From contig JAGHDB010000287.1 in assembly GCA_021160155.1 (NCBI GenBank), forward strand, positions 1 through 6,647: a stretch of 6,647 nucleotides of DNA, written 5' to 3'. Numbering within the stretch: position 1 is the stretch's first letter; each line of letters starts with the position of its first letter. This stretch comes from Bacteroidales bacterium. Its GTDB lineage: Bacteria; Bacteroidota; Bacteroidia; Bacteroidales; UBA12481. A program made the position numbers and the translations under genes. The notes beneath the pieces are model-generated. The model ran no database searches and was not told the origin of the DNA. It worked only from the letters and a program-made list of their open reading frames with translations. This document shows, one piece after another, positions 1 to 6,647 of this stretch.

Positions 1-1711
1 CTTTACAGGCGAATAGTTCATCAATCAGGAACCGGCGCTCTTCATTATTCAGATAGCGGTTCAGAGATGGTGCAGCTACGCCGGCCAGCTTGCCGGCAAC
101 CATTTCACGAAGATGTTCTTTCAGGTTGAGTGATTCGGTGCGGAGTGCTTCAATAAGTTGCTCAATTAACGTTTTGGGATCCTGGTCACTTAAAATTTCA
201 GGAAGCGAGCGGATCAAAACACTCTGACCCCCGAATGGCTCCAGTTCGATACCTAAAGATTTAAGAGAAGGAGCTACTTGTAACAGTAATTGTTCATCGG
301 GAATGCTCAGTTCTATGGTTACCGGGAAAAGACTTTTTTGTCCGGAGAAAGAGGCCAGACCGGTATTCTTTAAAAATTGCTCGTACAAAATTCGTTCATA
401 AGCTCTTACCTGATGGATGACCATAAGGCCCGATTTGACGGGTGTAAGGATAAATTTATTTTTTAGTTGAATAAACGAAGGCGTTTCGGCTTCGTGTTGG
501 CTGAACATGGATTCACTGCTTTGATCCCGGATATTATCATGATTGTTTTCACGGGAATACAGTCGCTCCCAGTTTTGCGGTACTGCAGTTCGGCGGGGGT
601 GCGAAGCAAAAGGGTTAAATTCGGGATCCACTTTTATCTCAGGGACGGATACCGGTTCACCGGGATGTGGAACAGGGATTTCTATAGCCCCCTCCTGGTT
701 AAAATCGAGTGAAGGAGTAATGCTGAATTTCCCGAGGCTCTTTTTTACAGTTGCCTGGAGGATCTGATAGATGGCTTTTTCATCCTCAAATTTTATTTCG
801 GTTTTCGTGGGATGGATGTTGACATCAATTCTTGAGGGATCAATATCCAGAAAAATAAAATAGGAAGGGATGGCATCGGGAGGGATCAGTCTCTCATAAC
901 ATTGCATGATCGCTTTATGGAAATAGGGGTGTTTCATGAACCGTTGGTTCACGAAAAAGAATTGTTCGCCGAATTTTTTCCGGGCTATTTTCGGTTTTCC
1001 GATATATCCCGAAAGATTGATCATTAAAGTATCCGCCTGGATCTTAATGATGTTTTGGTTGATCCCTTTCCCGAATACGGATAAGATCCGCTGGTGCAAT
1101 TGCGAAGCTTGCAGGTGGTATATTTCTGAATTGTTATGGAATAACTGAAAATTTATCCGGGGATGGGCCAGGACAATACGATGGAATTCGGTTAAAATAT
1201 GACGGAGTTCCGTGGTGTTGGATTTCAGAAATTTACGCCTGACCGGCACGTTGTAAAAAAGATTTTTCACGGCAATGCTGGTACCATCCGGACAGGCTGT
1301 CGGTTCCTGAAGCTGTATCTCGGAACCGTGAATGACTATTCGGGTGCCGCCCGGATGTTCTCCGGTGCTGGTGCGCATTTCAACCTGTGCCACAGCCCCG
1401 ATGGAGGCCAGGGCTTCACCTCTGAAACCCATCGTGCGAATAGCGTACAGATCATCAGCCTGTTTGATTTTAGAGGTGGCATGCCGATCAAAACAAAGCC
1501 GTGCATCTGTTTCACTCATGCCACAACCATTATCCACCACCTGCACCAGAGTGCGTCCGGCATCTTTCAGTATAACCTGTATAGAATCAGCACCCGCATC
1601 AACTGCATTTTCTACGAGCTCTTTAACCAGGGATGCAGGTCGCTGGATAACTTCGCCGGCTGCAATCTGATTCGCCACTGAATCGGGCAGTACGCTAATG
1701 GTATCAGCCAT
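1..1711 (-). CDS. mutL: DNA mismatch repair protein MutL (3' end beyond window)
   Basis: MutL couples mismatch recognition by MutS to strand removal in cytoplasmic mismatch repair. The reading frame is open from ATG at 1711-1709 to the left edge, giving 570 complete codons with no stop. The family usually has about 600-650 residues here, so only the C-terminal tail is missing. The N-terminal GHKL ATPase is intact: catalytic E34 in ELVENAVDAG, DNGCGM at 60-65, RHATSKI at 76-82, FRGEALASI at 96-104, FYNVPVRRKFLK at 152-163, and phosphate-binding K303 in HPTKTE. A variable linker covers roughly 330-410. The C-terminal dimerisation domain has a likely sliding-clamp motif QKSLFP at 458-463. The endonuclease motif DQHAxxExxxxE instead reads HQVRAYERILYE (433-444), and the ACR/ACK motif reads AGK (539-541), so nuclease activity is doubtful. 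The start is fixed by the canonical IAAGEVIQRPASLVKEL N-terminus. No Shine-Dalgarno is seen, and the gene lies 12 bases after the small membrane-protein gene. Confidence 0.97.
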   Translation of the reverse strand, partial: MADTISVLPDSVANQIAAGEVIQRPASLVKELVENAVDAGADSIQVILKDAGRTLVQVVDNGCGMSETDARLCFDRHATSKIKQADDLYAIRTMGFRGEALASIGAVAQVEMRTSTGEHPGGTRIVIHGSEIQLQEPTACPDGTSIAVKNLFYNVPVRRKFLKSNTTELRHILTEFHRIVLAHPRINFQLFHNNSEIYHLQASQLHQRILSVFGKGINQNIIKIQADTLMINLSGYIGKPKIARKKFGEQFFFVNQRFMKHPYFHKAIMQCYERLIPPDAIPSYFIFLDIDPSRIDVNIHPTKTEIKFEDEKAIYQILQATVKKSLGKFSITPSLDFNQEGAIEIPVPHPGEPVSVPEIKVDPEFNPFASHPRRTAVPQNWERLYSRENNHDNIRDQSSESMFSQHEAETPSFIQLKNKFILTPVKSGLMVIHQVRAYERILYEQFLKNTGLASFSGQKSLFPVTIELSIPDEQLLLQVAPSLKSLGIELEPFGGQSVLIRSLPEILSDQDPKTLIEQLIEALRTESLNLKEHLREMVAGKLAGVAAPSLNRYLNNEERRFLIDELFACK

Positions 1712-1723
1712 GACTCATTGAAC

Positions 1724-2026
1724 TTATTGCAGGGCTGCCAGTAATTTTATAATCATGTATACGATTACTAAAACCAACCCGATATAAATTACCACTACCA
1801 CCCATTTGCTGATTAAACTTTTGCCGGGTTTTGCCTTGACTCCGTACAATGCCTCATGGCGTTCGTGCATCCGGCCACGGATATTCGGCCGGTAATTTTC
1901 ATCGGAGGTGGGCTCTATCTCTTTTCGAATAGTTTCGATCCTTTGATTTAACTCCTCTTTCCGTTTATCATAGAAACGGGGTATAAAGGTAAATTGTTTG
2001 GGTTTTTCAATTTTTAAAAAGGCCAT
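1724..2026 (-). CDS. small C-terminally anchored membrane protein upstream of mutL
   Basis: A 100-residue protein of unknown function. Residues 1-72 are hydrophilic and highly charged. They include an aromatic/basic patch (QFTFIPRFYDKRKEE, 11-25) and a short Glu/Lys/Arg-rich helix at about 20-38 that could form a coiled coil. A single hydrophobic segment at about 75-97 (WVVVVIYIGLVLVIVYMI) is followed by a very short tail. This suggests a single-pass inner-membrane protein with a cytoplasmic N-terminus; there is no signal peptide. From memory, small proteins with an F-x-Y/F-x-P-R-Y/F N-terminus are common directly upstream of mutL in Bacteroidota, some mislabelled as riboflavin synthase subunits. 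That is recall, not a search. The 12-base gap to mutL implies co-transcription. The gene is real rather than an antisense shadow of comM, because the comM homology begins only at 2145 on the other strand. Confidence 0.82.
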   Translation of the reverse strand: MAFLKIEKPKQFTFIPRFYDKRKEELNQRIETIRKEIEPTSDENYRPNIRGRMHERHEALYGVKAKPGKSLISKWVVVVIYIGLVLVIVYMIIKLLAALQ

Positions 2027-2144
2027 GGTCTTTGATTATTACCAAGAATGCTTCTATATATACAAAGGTAATAAATTTTACCCGGTCTCTTTCCATTTCA
2101 GTCCTCCCGATGCATCTAATATTAGTAACCAATCCGGGAAGAGT
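2027..2144. other. divergent intergenic region between the mutL unit and comM
   Basis: These 118 bases separate two divergently transcribed units and must hold both promoters. The AT-rich core (about 2051-2080) contains a good minus-strand -7 box. On the plus strand there is a weaker TAAATTTT at 2072-2079, matching the Bacteroidota TAnnTTTG box at every fixed position but the last. No TTG lies at suitable spacing before it, so the comM promoter is not assigned with confidence. No RNA gene or repeat is seen. Confidence 0.6.
2063..2070 (-). promoter_or_regulatory. putative -7 promoter box (TACCTTTG) for the small gene and mutL
   Basis: Read on the minus strand, TACCTTTG is an exact match to the Bacteroidota primary-sigma -7 consensus TAnnTTTG. 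It would place transcription initiation near 2056-2058, about 30 bases before the ATG at 2026, a normal leader length. The upstream -33 TTG element is not evident at the usual spacing, so the call rests on the -7 box and its position only. Confidence 0.45.
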
Positions 2145-3683
2145 ATGCTCATTAAAACTTATGCCAGTGCTGTTCATGGCATTACCGCCATTACTATTCT
2201 GATAGAGGTGCACCGTGCCGAAGGTATCGGCTATCATCTGGTCGGACTTCCTGACAGCTCTATCAAAGAGAGTCAGCAACGGATTATCTCTGCACTTGAA
2301 AGCATCGGAGCCAGGTGGCCCGGCAAAAGAATTGTCATCAATATGGCTCCTGCCGATATCCGTAAAGAGGGATCAGCGTATGATCTGCCGCTGGCAGTGG
2401 CTTTGCTGGGGGTTCAGGAAAAATTTCCGCTCGAAGCCCTTGAAGGATTCCTGATAATGGGAGAATTATCTCTGGATGGGGGATTACAGCCTGTCCGAGG
2501 AATCCTGCCCATAGCTGTCCAGGCCAGGAAAGAGGGTTTTAAGAGTCTTATCGTACCGGCCGCCAATGCGGAAGAGGCAGCGGTGGTGAAGGGATTGAAG
2601 GTATATGCCATGAAACACTTACGGGAGGTCGTCGGGTTTTTCGACGGTTCGTATTCCGTGGATCCGGTTGAAACGGACATTCAAAAACTTTTCAGGCAAC
2701 AGTACAAAGGATATGAGGCGGATTTTTCGGATGTCAAAGGTCAGGAATATGTTAAAAGAGCACTTGAGGTTGCTGCTGCCGGGAGTCATAATGTGCTTAT
2801 GATCGGCCCGCCCGGTTCGGGTAAAACCATGCTGGCCCAGCGCCTGCCCTCCATATTGCCTCCGCTTACCATGGAAGAGGCTCTTGAAACAACCAAGATT
2901 CATTCGGTGGCCGGTAAAATGGGCTCCGGTATCTCTCTGATTACCCTCCGGCCGTTCAGAGCACCCCACCATACCATCAGTGATGTGGCTTTGGTAGGCG
3001 GAGGGTCCTATCCGCAACCGGGTGAAATATCTCTGGCTCATAACGGAGTTTTATTTCTGGATGAATTGCCCGAATTTAAAAGAACCGTGCTGGAAGTACT
3101 TCGTCAACCTCTTGAAGACCGGGTGATCCGGATCTCCCGTACCCGTTTCAGTGTCGAATATCCTGCCGGATTTATGCTGGTGGCTGCCATGAACCCCTGT
3201 CCGTGTGGGTATTTTAATCACCCTACCAAACCCTGTACCTGTAAAACCGGTGCGGTACAGAAATACCTCAGTCGCATTTCGGGCCCGCTGCTTGACCGTA
3301 TCGACCTTCATATTGAAGTGATACCGGTCAGTTTTGAACAGATGGCCCATATACCGGTTGCCGAATCCAGCAACCGGGTCCGGGAACGGGTGATTCGTGC
3401 CCGGATGATACAGGAACAACGATTCAAACAACTGCCCGGAGTGTTCTGTAATGCCCAGATGAATACACGACTGTTGAAGAAATATATCCGCCTGGATGAT
3501 TCTTGTAGACATATCCTTAAGCAGGCGATGGAACGGCTCGGACTCACAGCAAGAGCCTATGACCGGATTTTGAAAGTTTCAAGAACCATAGCCGATCTCG
3601 ACGCTTCACCCGAAATCCGGGTATCGGATGTGGCGGAAGCAGTCAATTACAGAAGCCTTGACCGTGAAATCTGGGGAGGATAG
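2145..3683 (+). CDS. comM: YifB/ComM family Mg-chelatase-like AAA+ ATPase
   Basis: A 512-residue AAA+ ATPase. Vibrio ComM is a hexameric helicase that drives branch migration while incoming DNA is integrated during natural transformation. In non-competent bacteria the role of YifB is less certain. The N-terminal Lon-like ChlI domain covers about 1-165 (VGLPDSSIKES at 33-43, RKEGSAYDLPLA at 73-84). The AAA+ core has Walker A GPPGSGKT at 221-228, Walker B VLFLDELPE at 302-310, and sensor-1 N350. A probable arginine finger R385 lies in LLDRID. The C-terminal lid carries sensor 2 in GLTARAYDRILKVSRT (466-481). Four cysteines (C352, C354, C364, C366) form the family's CPCG...CxC cluster, probably zinc-binding. 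The start at 2145 gives the family N-terminus MLIKTYASAVHG, with a purine-rich GGGAAGAG just upstream. An in-frame ATG at 1998 would add 49 unrelated residues and overlap the opposite gene. Confidence 0.95.
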   Translation: MLIKTYASAVHGITAITILIEVHRAEGIGYHLVGLPDSSIKESQQRIISALESIGARWPGKRIVINMAPADIRKEGSAYDLPLAVALLGVQEKFPLEALEGFLIMGELSLDGGLQPVRGILPIAVQARKEGFKSLIVPAANAEEAAVVKGLKVYAMKHLREVVGFFDGSYSVDPVETDIQKLFRQQYKGYEADFSDVKGQEYVKRALEVAAAGSHNVLMIGPPGSGKTMLAQRLPSILPPLTMEEALETTKIHSVAGKMGSGISLITLRPFRAPHHTISDVALVGGGSYPQPGEISLAHNGVLFLDELPEFKRTVLEVLRQPLEDRVIRISRTRFSVEYPAGFMLVAAMNPCPCGYFNHPTKPCTCKTGAVQKYLSRISGPLLDRIDLHIEVIPVSFEQMAHIPVAESSNRVRERVIRARMIQEQRFKQLPGVFCNAQMNTRLLKKYIRLDDSCRHILKQAMERLGLTARAYDRILKVSRTIADLDASPEIRVSDVAEAVNYRSLDREIWGG

Positions 3684-3693
3684 AAAAGAAAAA

Positions 3694-3721
3694 CCGGCCT
3701 CACTTACGGGGACCGGCTTTT
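3694..3721 (+). terminator. rho-independent terminator after comM
   Basis: A hairpin begins 10 bases after the comM stop. CCGG+CCTC (3694-3701) pairs with GGGG+CCGG (3708-3711 and 3713-3716), with one bulged A at 3712, one T-G wobble, and a 6-base loop ACTTAC. It is followed by C and TTTT (3718-3721). The A-run before the stem (3689-3693) partly pairs with the T-run, so the element could also work weakly in reverse. The T-tract is short, which lowers confidence slightly. Confidence 0.75.
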
Positions 3722-3855
3722 CAACTGTTTCGAAAAACAAACACTTACTCCTTGCAGCTATTTAACTAATATCAGGTCACAAAGTAAACGTGCAGATGTG
3801 GTAATTTGTTTTAACTAGTGTTAATTAATCTTATTTTTGTGCCTCTTAATATTGT
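3722..3855. other. intergenic leader region before the M16 peptidase genes
   Basis: This noncoding, AT-rich stretch lies between the comM terminator and the first peptidase gene. Its right part carries the promoter annotated separately. In 3722-3800 I see no open frame of note, tRNA-like fold, repeat or recognisable riboswitch. Confidence 0.6.
3805..3839 (+). promoter_or_regulatory. Bacteroidota-type promoter for the M16 peptidase operon
   Basis: TATTTTTG at 3832-3839 matches the -7 consensus TAnnTTTG exactly. TTTG at 3805-3808 can serve as the -33 element, with a 23-base spacer at the long end of the range reported for this phylum. Transcription would start near 3843-3846. That leaves a leader of only about 10-13 bases to the ATG at 3856, or about 30 bases to the in-frame ATG at 3874, which argues mildly for the later start. 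Confidence 0.6.
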
Positions 3856-5214
3856 ATGATTAATCTCAATTTTATGAATTTGTTGAAACCCTGTTACCTG
3901 TTTCTGTCAGGAATACTCTTCTCCCTCTCCGGAGTTTTCGGGCAATCGGTCAAACTGGATTTTAAAGAGTATGACCAAAGCAACGGATTGCATGTGATCC
4001 TCCAGGAAGATCACTCTACTCCGATAGTAGTGCTGTCAATTATGTATCATGTCGGATCCAAAAATGAAAACCCTGAACGGACGGGATTTGCACATCTTTT
4101 TGAACACCTGATGTTTGAAGGATCGGATAATATTCCCAGGGGCGAATATACCCGCTATGTCGAAAAAGCCGGGGGTACGCTGAATGCCAATACGGCTTTT
4201 GATCGCACCTACTTTTATGAAGTGCTGCCTTCACATCAGCTGAAACTCGGATTATGGCTTGAATCAGAGCGGATGCTCCACCTGAAGCTGGATTCTTTAA
4301 GTATCTCCACACAAAAAGGGGTGGTGATCGAAGAGATCAAACAACGCGAGGAAAATACTCCTTATGGTTCTCTTCTGAGGGAGGTACTCCGCAGAGCTTA
4401 TCATGTACATCCGTACCGCTGGCCGGTTCTCGGATCTGCAGCACAGATCAAAGAATCAACCGATCAGGATGTCCAACAGTTTTATCATACCTTTTATGTA
4501 CCTGATAATGCGGTACTGACTCTCGCGGGAGATTTTGACCCTGCCGAAGCAAAAGAGTGGATCAAATACTATTTCGGAACCATTTCCAAAGGAAAAGGTG
4601 TGATTCCCCGGCCACCGGCTGATGAACCTCCTCTGAACGGGGAGATCCGGGATACCGTCTATGACCGGATACAACTGCCTGCAATTGTTCAGGCCTACCG
4701 GGTACCTGCTATGGGAACGGATGACTACTACGCGGTAAGCCTGCTGAATACGCTGCTTTCAGGGGGTGAAAGCTCCAGGTTCACTAAAGCACTGGTGGAT
4801 GAGCAACAGTTAGCCCTGCAAGCCGTATCGGTTCCGATGCCGCTTGAGCAGCCGGGGATTACCCTGACCCTGCTGCTTCCTAATATCGGAGTAGATCTTA
4901 CAAAACTCGAACAGGCAGCAGATCAAGTGGTTGAACAACTTCAGACCGACCTGATCCCTCAAAAGGAGTTTCAAAAACTAATGAATCAGACCGAAGCGGG
5001 TATGATCAACCGGCTTGCTTCTTTGGAGTCGCGCGCTGAACTTCTGGCTACCGCATATACGTATTACGGTGAAACCAACCGGGTCAACACCGAGATCGAC
5101 CGTTATCTGGGCCTGACCCGTGAAGATCTTCGCCAGGCTGCACGAACCTACTTCCGTAAAGACAACCGGGTGGTGCTCTATTACCTGCCAAAATCAAAAC
5201 AAAAAAAACAGTAA
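3856..5214 (+). CDS. periplasmic M16B zinc peptidase, catalytic subunit
   Basis: A 452-residue insulinase/pitrilysin-type (M16) metallopeptidase. An N-terminal signal peptide has hydrophobic core YLFLSGILFSLSGVF and probable cleavage near G29-Q30, so it acts outside the cytoplasm. The first M16 domain has the inverted zinc motif H80-L-F-E-H84 (general base E83) and the distal zinc ligand E160 in VVIEEIKQREE, 75 residues after H84, close to the family spacing. The second domain (about 205-445) has the GGESSRF turn (303-309), but the Arg/Tyr pair that binds the substrate backbone is replaced: V314 and L321 occupy those positions. This is the pattern of the catalytic half of a heterodimer, whose partner would be the next gene 3 bases downstream. 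The C-terminus is lysine-rich (KSKQKKQ) over an A8 run. An alternative start at 3874 (M7) gives a more typical signal peptide and fits the predicted promoter better. The substrate is unknown. Confidence 0.93.
   Translation: MINLNFMNLLKPCYLFLSGILFSLSGVFGQSVKLDFKEYDQSNGLHVILQEDHSTPIVVLSIMYHVGSKNENPERTGFAHLFEHLMFEGSDNIPRGEYTRYVEKAGGTLNANTAFDRTYFYEVLPSHQLKLGLWLESERMLHLKLDSLSISTQKGVVIEEIKQREENTPYGSLLREVLRRAYHVHPYRWPVLGSAAQIKESTDQDVQQFYHTFYVPDNAVLTLAGDFDPAEAKEWIKYYFGTISKGKGVIPRPPADEPPLNGEIRDTVYDRIQLPAIVQAYRVPAMGTDDYYAVSLLNTLLSGGESSRFTKALVDEQQLALQAVSVPMPLEQPGITLTLLLPNIGVDLTKLEQAADQVVEQLQTDLIPQKEFQKLMNQTEAGMINRLASLESRAELLATAYTYYGETNRVNTEIDRYLGLTREDLRQAARTYFRKDNRVVLYYLPKSKQKKQ
5196..5211 (+). repeat. 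16-base A-rich direct repeat, copy 1 (A8 tract)
   Basis: AAAACAAAAAAAACAG encodes the final KQKKQ of the first M16 protein, directly before its stop. The identical 16-mer recurs at 5667-5682. The A8 run at 5201-5208 is a potential slippage site. A length change here would alter only the last few residues and the stop, so the effect on the enzyme itself would be small. Confidence 0.6.
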
Positions 5215-5217
5215 ATC

Positions 5218-6642
5218 ATGAAACGGGTTATTTTCATCTATATATTATTATGTTTTGCCGGTTTGGCATCTGCTCAACCCGATCGCACCCACGCTCCGGA
5301 ACCCGGGAAAGCCAAAAAACTGGAGTTAGGGAATTATAATACTTTCAAGTTGGATAATGGTCTGACTGTCATATTGGTGCAAAACCATAAATTACCTACG
5401 GTCTCTTTCAGTCTGCAACTGGATTATGATCCCGTTCTGGAAGGAGCAAAATCGGGAACAGCAAGTTTAGCAGGATCCCTGCTTAGAAGCGGAACGGTTA
5501 ATCGTACCAAACAGGAGATCGATGAAGCTGTTGATTTTATCGGGGCTACCCTGAATACCTCTTCGTCAGACATCTATGCAGCCGGTTTGAAAAAGCATAC
5601 GGATGAACTACTTGATGTGATGACAGATATTTTGTATCACCCGGTTTTTCCGGTTAAGGAGTTTGAAAAACAAAAAAAACAGACCCTTTCGGCTCTCAAA
5701 CTGAATAGTACGGATGCCGGAACCATTGCTGCTACGGTAGCCAATGTACTGCGGTTCGGCAAAGATCATCCTTATGGCGAGCCGGTTACCGAAGAGACGA
5801 TCGGCCAGGTTACGCTGGATGGGGTTAAATCATTTTATCATACCTATTTCAGACCTAACGTGGCTTACCTGATTATGATAGGAGACTTGACCGCCGGCGA
5901 AAGCAGGAAACTGGCACAGACCTATTTTTCTTCCTGGGAACAGGCAACTGTTCCTTCACATGCCTATCCTGATCCGAAACCTATTTCAGGAGTCAGGGTT
6001 GCGGTTGTGGATAAACCGGGTGCAGTACAGTCAGTTGTCAAAATTACCTGGCCGCTTAAACTGAAACCGGGAGATCCTGAGGAAATTCCGGCCAAAATGA
6101 TGAATAACATCCTGGGCGGCGGGGTCTTTAGTGGTCGTCTGATGATGAATCTTCGTGAAGATAAAGCATATACTTATGGCGCTACTTCAGGATTGCACAG
6201 TGACCGGCTGATCGGATATTTTGAAGCCGGAGCTCAGGTAGCCAAGGCAGTAACTGACAGTGCTATAACACAGTTCTTTTATGAGATCCGGAGAATGAGG
6301 GATGAACCGGTTTCACCTGAAGATCTTCAACTGAATAAAAATGTGATTGCCGGACAGTTTGCACGAAGCCTTGAAAACCCTCAAACTGTGGCCAGTTTTG
6401 CCCTGAATACCATCCGCTATCATCTTCCACAGGATTATTATGCGACTTATCTTGAAAAAATGGACCGGGTCACTGTTCCGGATATTCAACAATCGGCCCG
6501 GAAATACCTTCATCCCGACAGCTGTATAGTCTTGGTGGTCGGAGCCAGTCAGGCACTGGCAGGTAAACTGAAACAGTTTGCCACCGGCGGAACAGTGGAA
6601 TTCTATGACCGGTATGGAAATCCGGTTAATTTTAAAAAATAA
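5218..6642 (+). CDS. periplasmic M16B peptidase-like protein, non-catalytic R/Y subunit
   Basis: A 474-residue M16 family protein. Its signal peptide MKRVIFIYILLCFAGLASA probably cleaves after A19, leaving Q20 at the N-terminus; there is no lipobox. Where active members have HxxEH, this protein has a TASLAGSLLRSGT stretch (81-93), so it cannot bind the catalytic zinc. The second domain has GGGVFSGRL (300-308) followed by LREDKAYTYG (312-321). R313 and Y320 sit seven residues apart, as in the substrate-binding Arg/Tyr pair of the family. It should therefore complement the preceding gene, which has zinc ligands but no R/Y pair. Heterodimeric M16B enzymes of this kind are established, for example the Sphingomonas A1 pair and mitochondrial processing peptidase. 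The pairing here is inferred from sequence and adjacency. The start lies 3 bases after the upstream stop, in the same frame, so translation is probably coupled. The gene ends 5 bases before the window edge; no terminator is visible. Confidence 0.93.
   Translation: MKRVIFIYILLCFAGLASAQPDRTHAPEPGKAKKLELGNYNTFKLDNGLTVILVQNHKLPTVSFSLQLDYDPVLEGAKSGTASLAGSLLRSGTVNRTKQEIDEAVDFIGATLNTSSSDIYAAGLKKHTDELLDVMTDILYHPVFPVKEFEKQKKQTLSALKLNSTDAGTIAATVANVLRFGKDHPYGEPVTEETIGQVTLDGVKSFYHTYFRPNVAYLIMIGDLTAGESRKLAQTYFSSWEQATVPSHAYPDPKPISGVRVAVVDKPGAVQSVVKITWPLKLKPGDPEEIPAKMMNNILGGGVFSGRLMMNLREDKAYTYGATSGLHSDRLIGYFEAGAQVAKAVTDSAITQFFYEIRRMRDEPVSPEDLQLNKNVIAGQFARSLENPQTVASFALNTIRYHLPQDYYATYLEKMDRVTVPDIQQSARKYLHPDSCIVLVVGASQALAGKLKQFATGGTVEFYDRYGNPVNFKK
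5667..5682 (+). repeat. 16-base A-rich direct repeat, copy 2 (A8 tract)
   Basis: An identical copy of AAAACAAAAAAAACAG, here encoding KQKKQ at residues 151-155 of the second M16 protein, in the same reading frame as copy 1. A one-base length change in the A8 run (5672-5679) would shift the frame about one third into the gene and lose the R/Y domain. Most likely this is a chance product of AAA-rich lysine coding. Confidence 0.6.
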
Positions 6643-6647
6643 TTACA

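Noticed and set aside
467..1148. Plus-strand open frames of 70-81 codons
   Set aside because: These are antisense shadows of the MutL linker and mid region, with unlikely composition and no family resemblance.
1199..1681. Plus-strand open frames of 160 and 112 codons
   Set aside because: They lie entirely antisense to the MutL ATPase domain, whose conserved motifs explain the base pattern. No recognisable domain or promoter supports them.
1998..2144. In-frame upstream extension of comM beginning at ATG 1998
   Set aside because: The 49 extra residues do not resemble the family N-terminus, and they overlap the opposite-strand small gene and its likely promoter. The start at 2145 gives the usual 512-residue length.
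2619..3512. Minus-strand open frames of 140 and 153 codons
   Set aside because: They are antisense to the ComM AAA+ core (Walker A/B and Cys cluster). Their composition follows from the complementary strand.
3682..3855. Possible small RNA or short gene between comM and the peptidase genes
   Set aside because: The only structured element is the terminator hairpin, and the rest is accounted for by a promoter. No start codon with a useful open frame was found.
1..6647. Mobile element, CRISPR array, defence system or phage genes
   Set aside because: No terminal inverted repeats, regular repeat-spacer pattern, integrase, transposase or tRNA attachment site was seen. All large open frames are explained by housekeeping-type genes.

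Overview
The window is a stretch of ordinary chromosome, most likely from a member of the Bacteroidota. The evidence is threefold. There is no clear Shine-Dalgarno sequence before most starts. There are matches to the Bacteroidota -7 promoter box (TAnnTTTG): one exact match with a plausible upstream element before the peptidase genes, and one before the small membrane-protein gene. The gene content also fits: a MutL with this phylum's type of linker, a 512-residue YifB/ComM, and a tandem pair of periplasmic M16 peptidases. No rRNA, tRNA, insertion sequence, CRISPR array or phage gene is visible.

Layout. The minus strand of positions 1-2026 holds a two-gene unit. It begins with a small C-terminally anchored membrane protein (2026 down to 1724), followed 12 bases later by mutL (1711 down to the left edge). 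mutL lacks its last few dozen codons because it runs out of the window. A 118-base divergent intergenic region (2027-2144) separates this unit from comM/yifB on the plus strand (2145-3683), which ends at a hairpin terminator. A 172-base gap (3684-3855) carries that terminator and then a Bacteroidota-type promoter. It leads into two plus-strand M16 peptidase genes, 3856-5214 and 5218-6642, separated by only 3 bases.

How the genes work together. MutL (mismatch repair) and ComM/YifB (a branch-migration AAA+ ATPase) both act on DNA, but they are divergently transcribed and I see no sign of shared regulation. The two M16 proteins look like the halves of one zinc peptidase. The first has the HxxEH zinc site but lacks the Arg/Tyr substrate-binding pair. 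The second lacks the zinc site but has Arg and Tyr at the right spacing. Both carry signal peptides, so the complex should work outside the cytoplasm.

Most worth a second look: MutL keeps its ATPase motifs and a sliding-clamp-binding motif, but the metal-binding endonuclease motifs in its C-terminal domain are altered at several key positions. I do not see a previously undescribed multi-gene system here.
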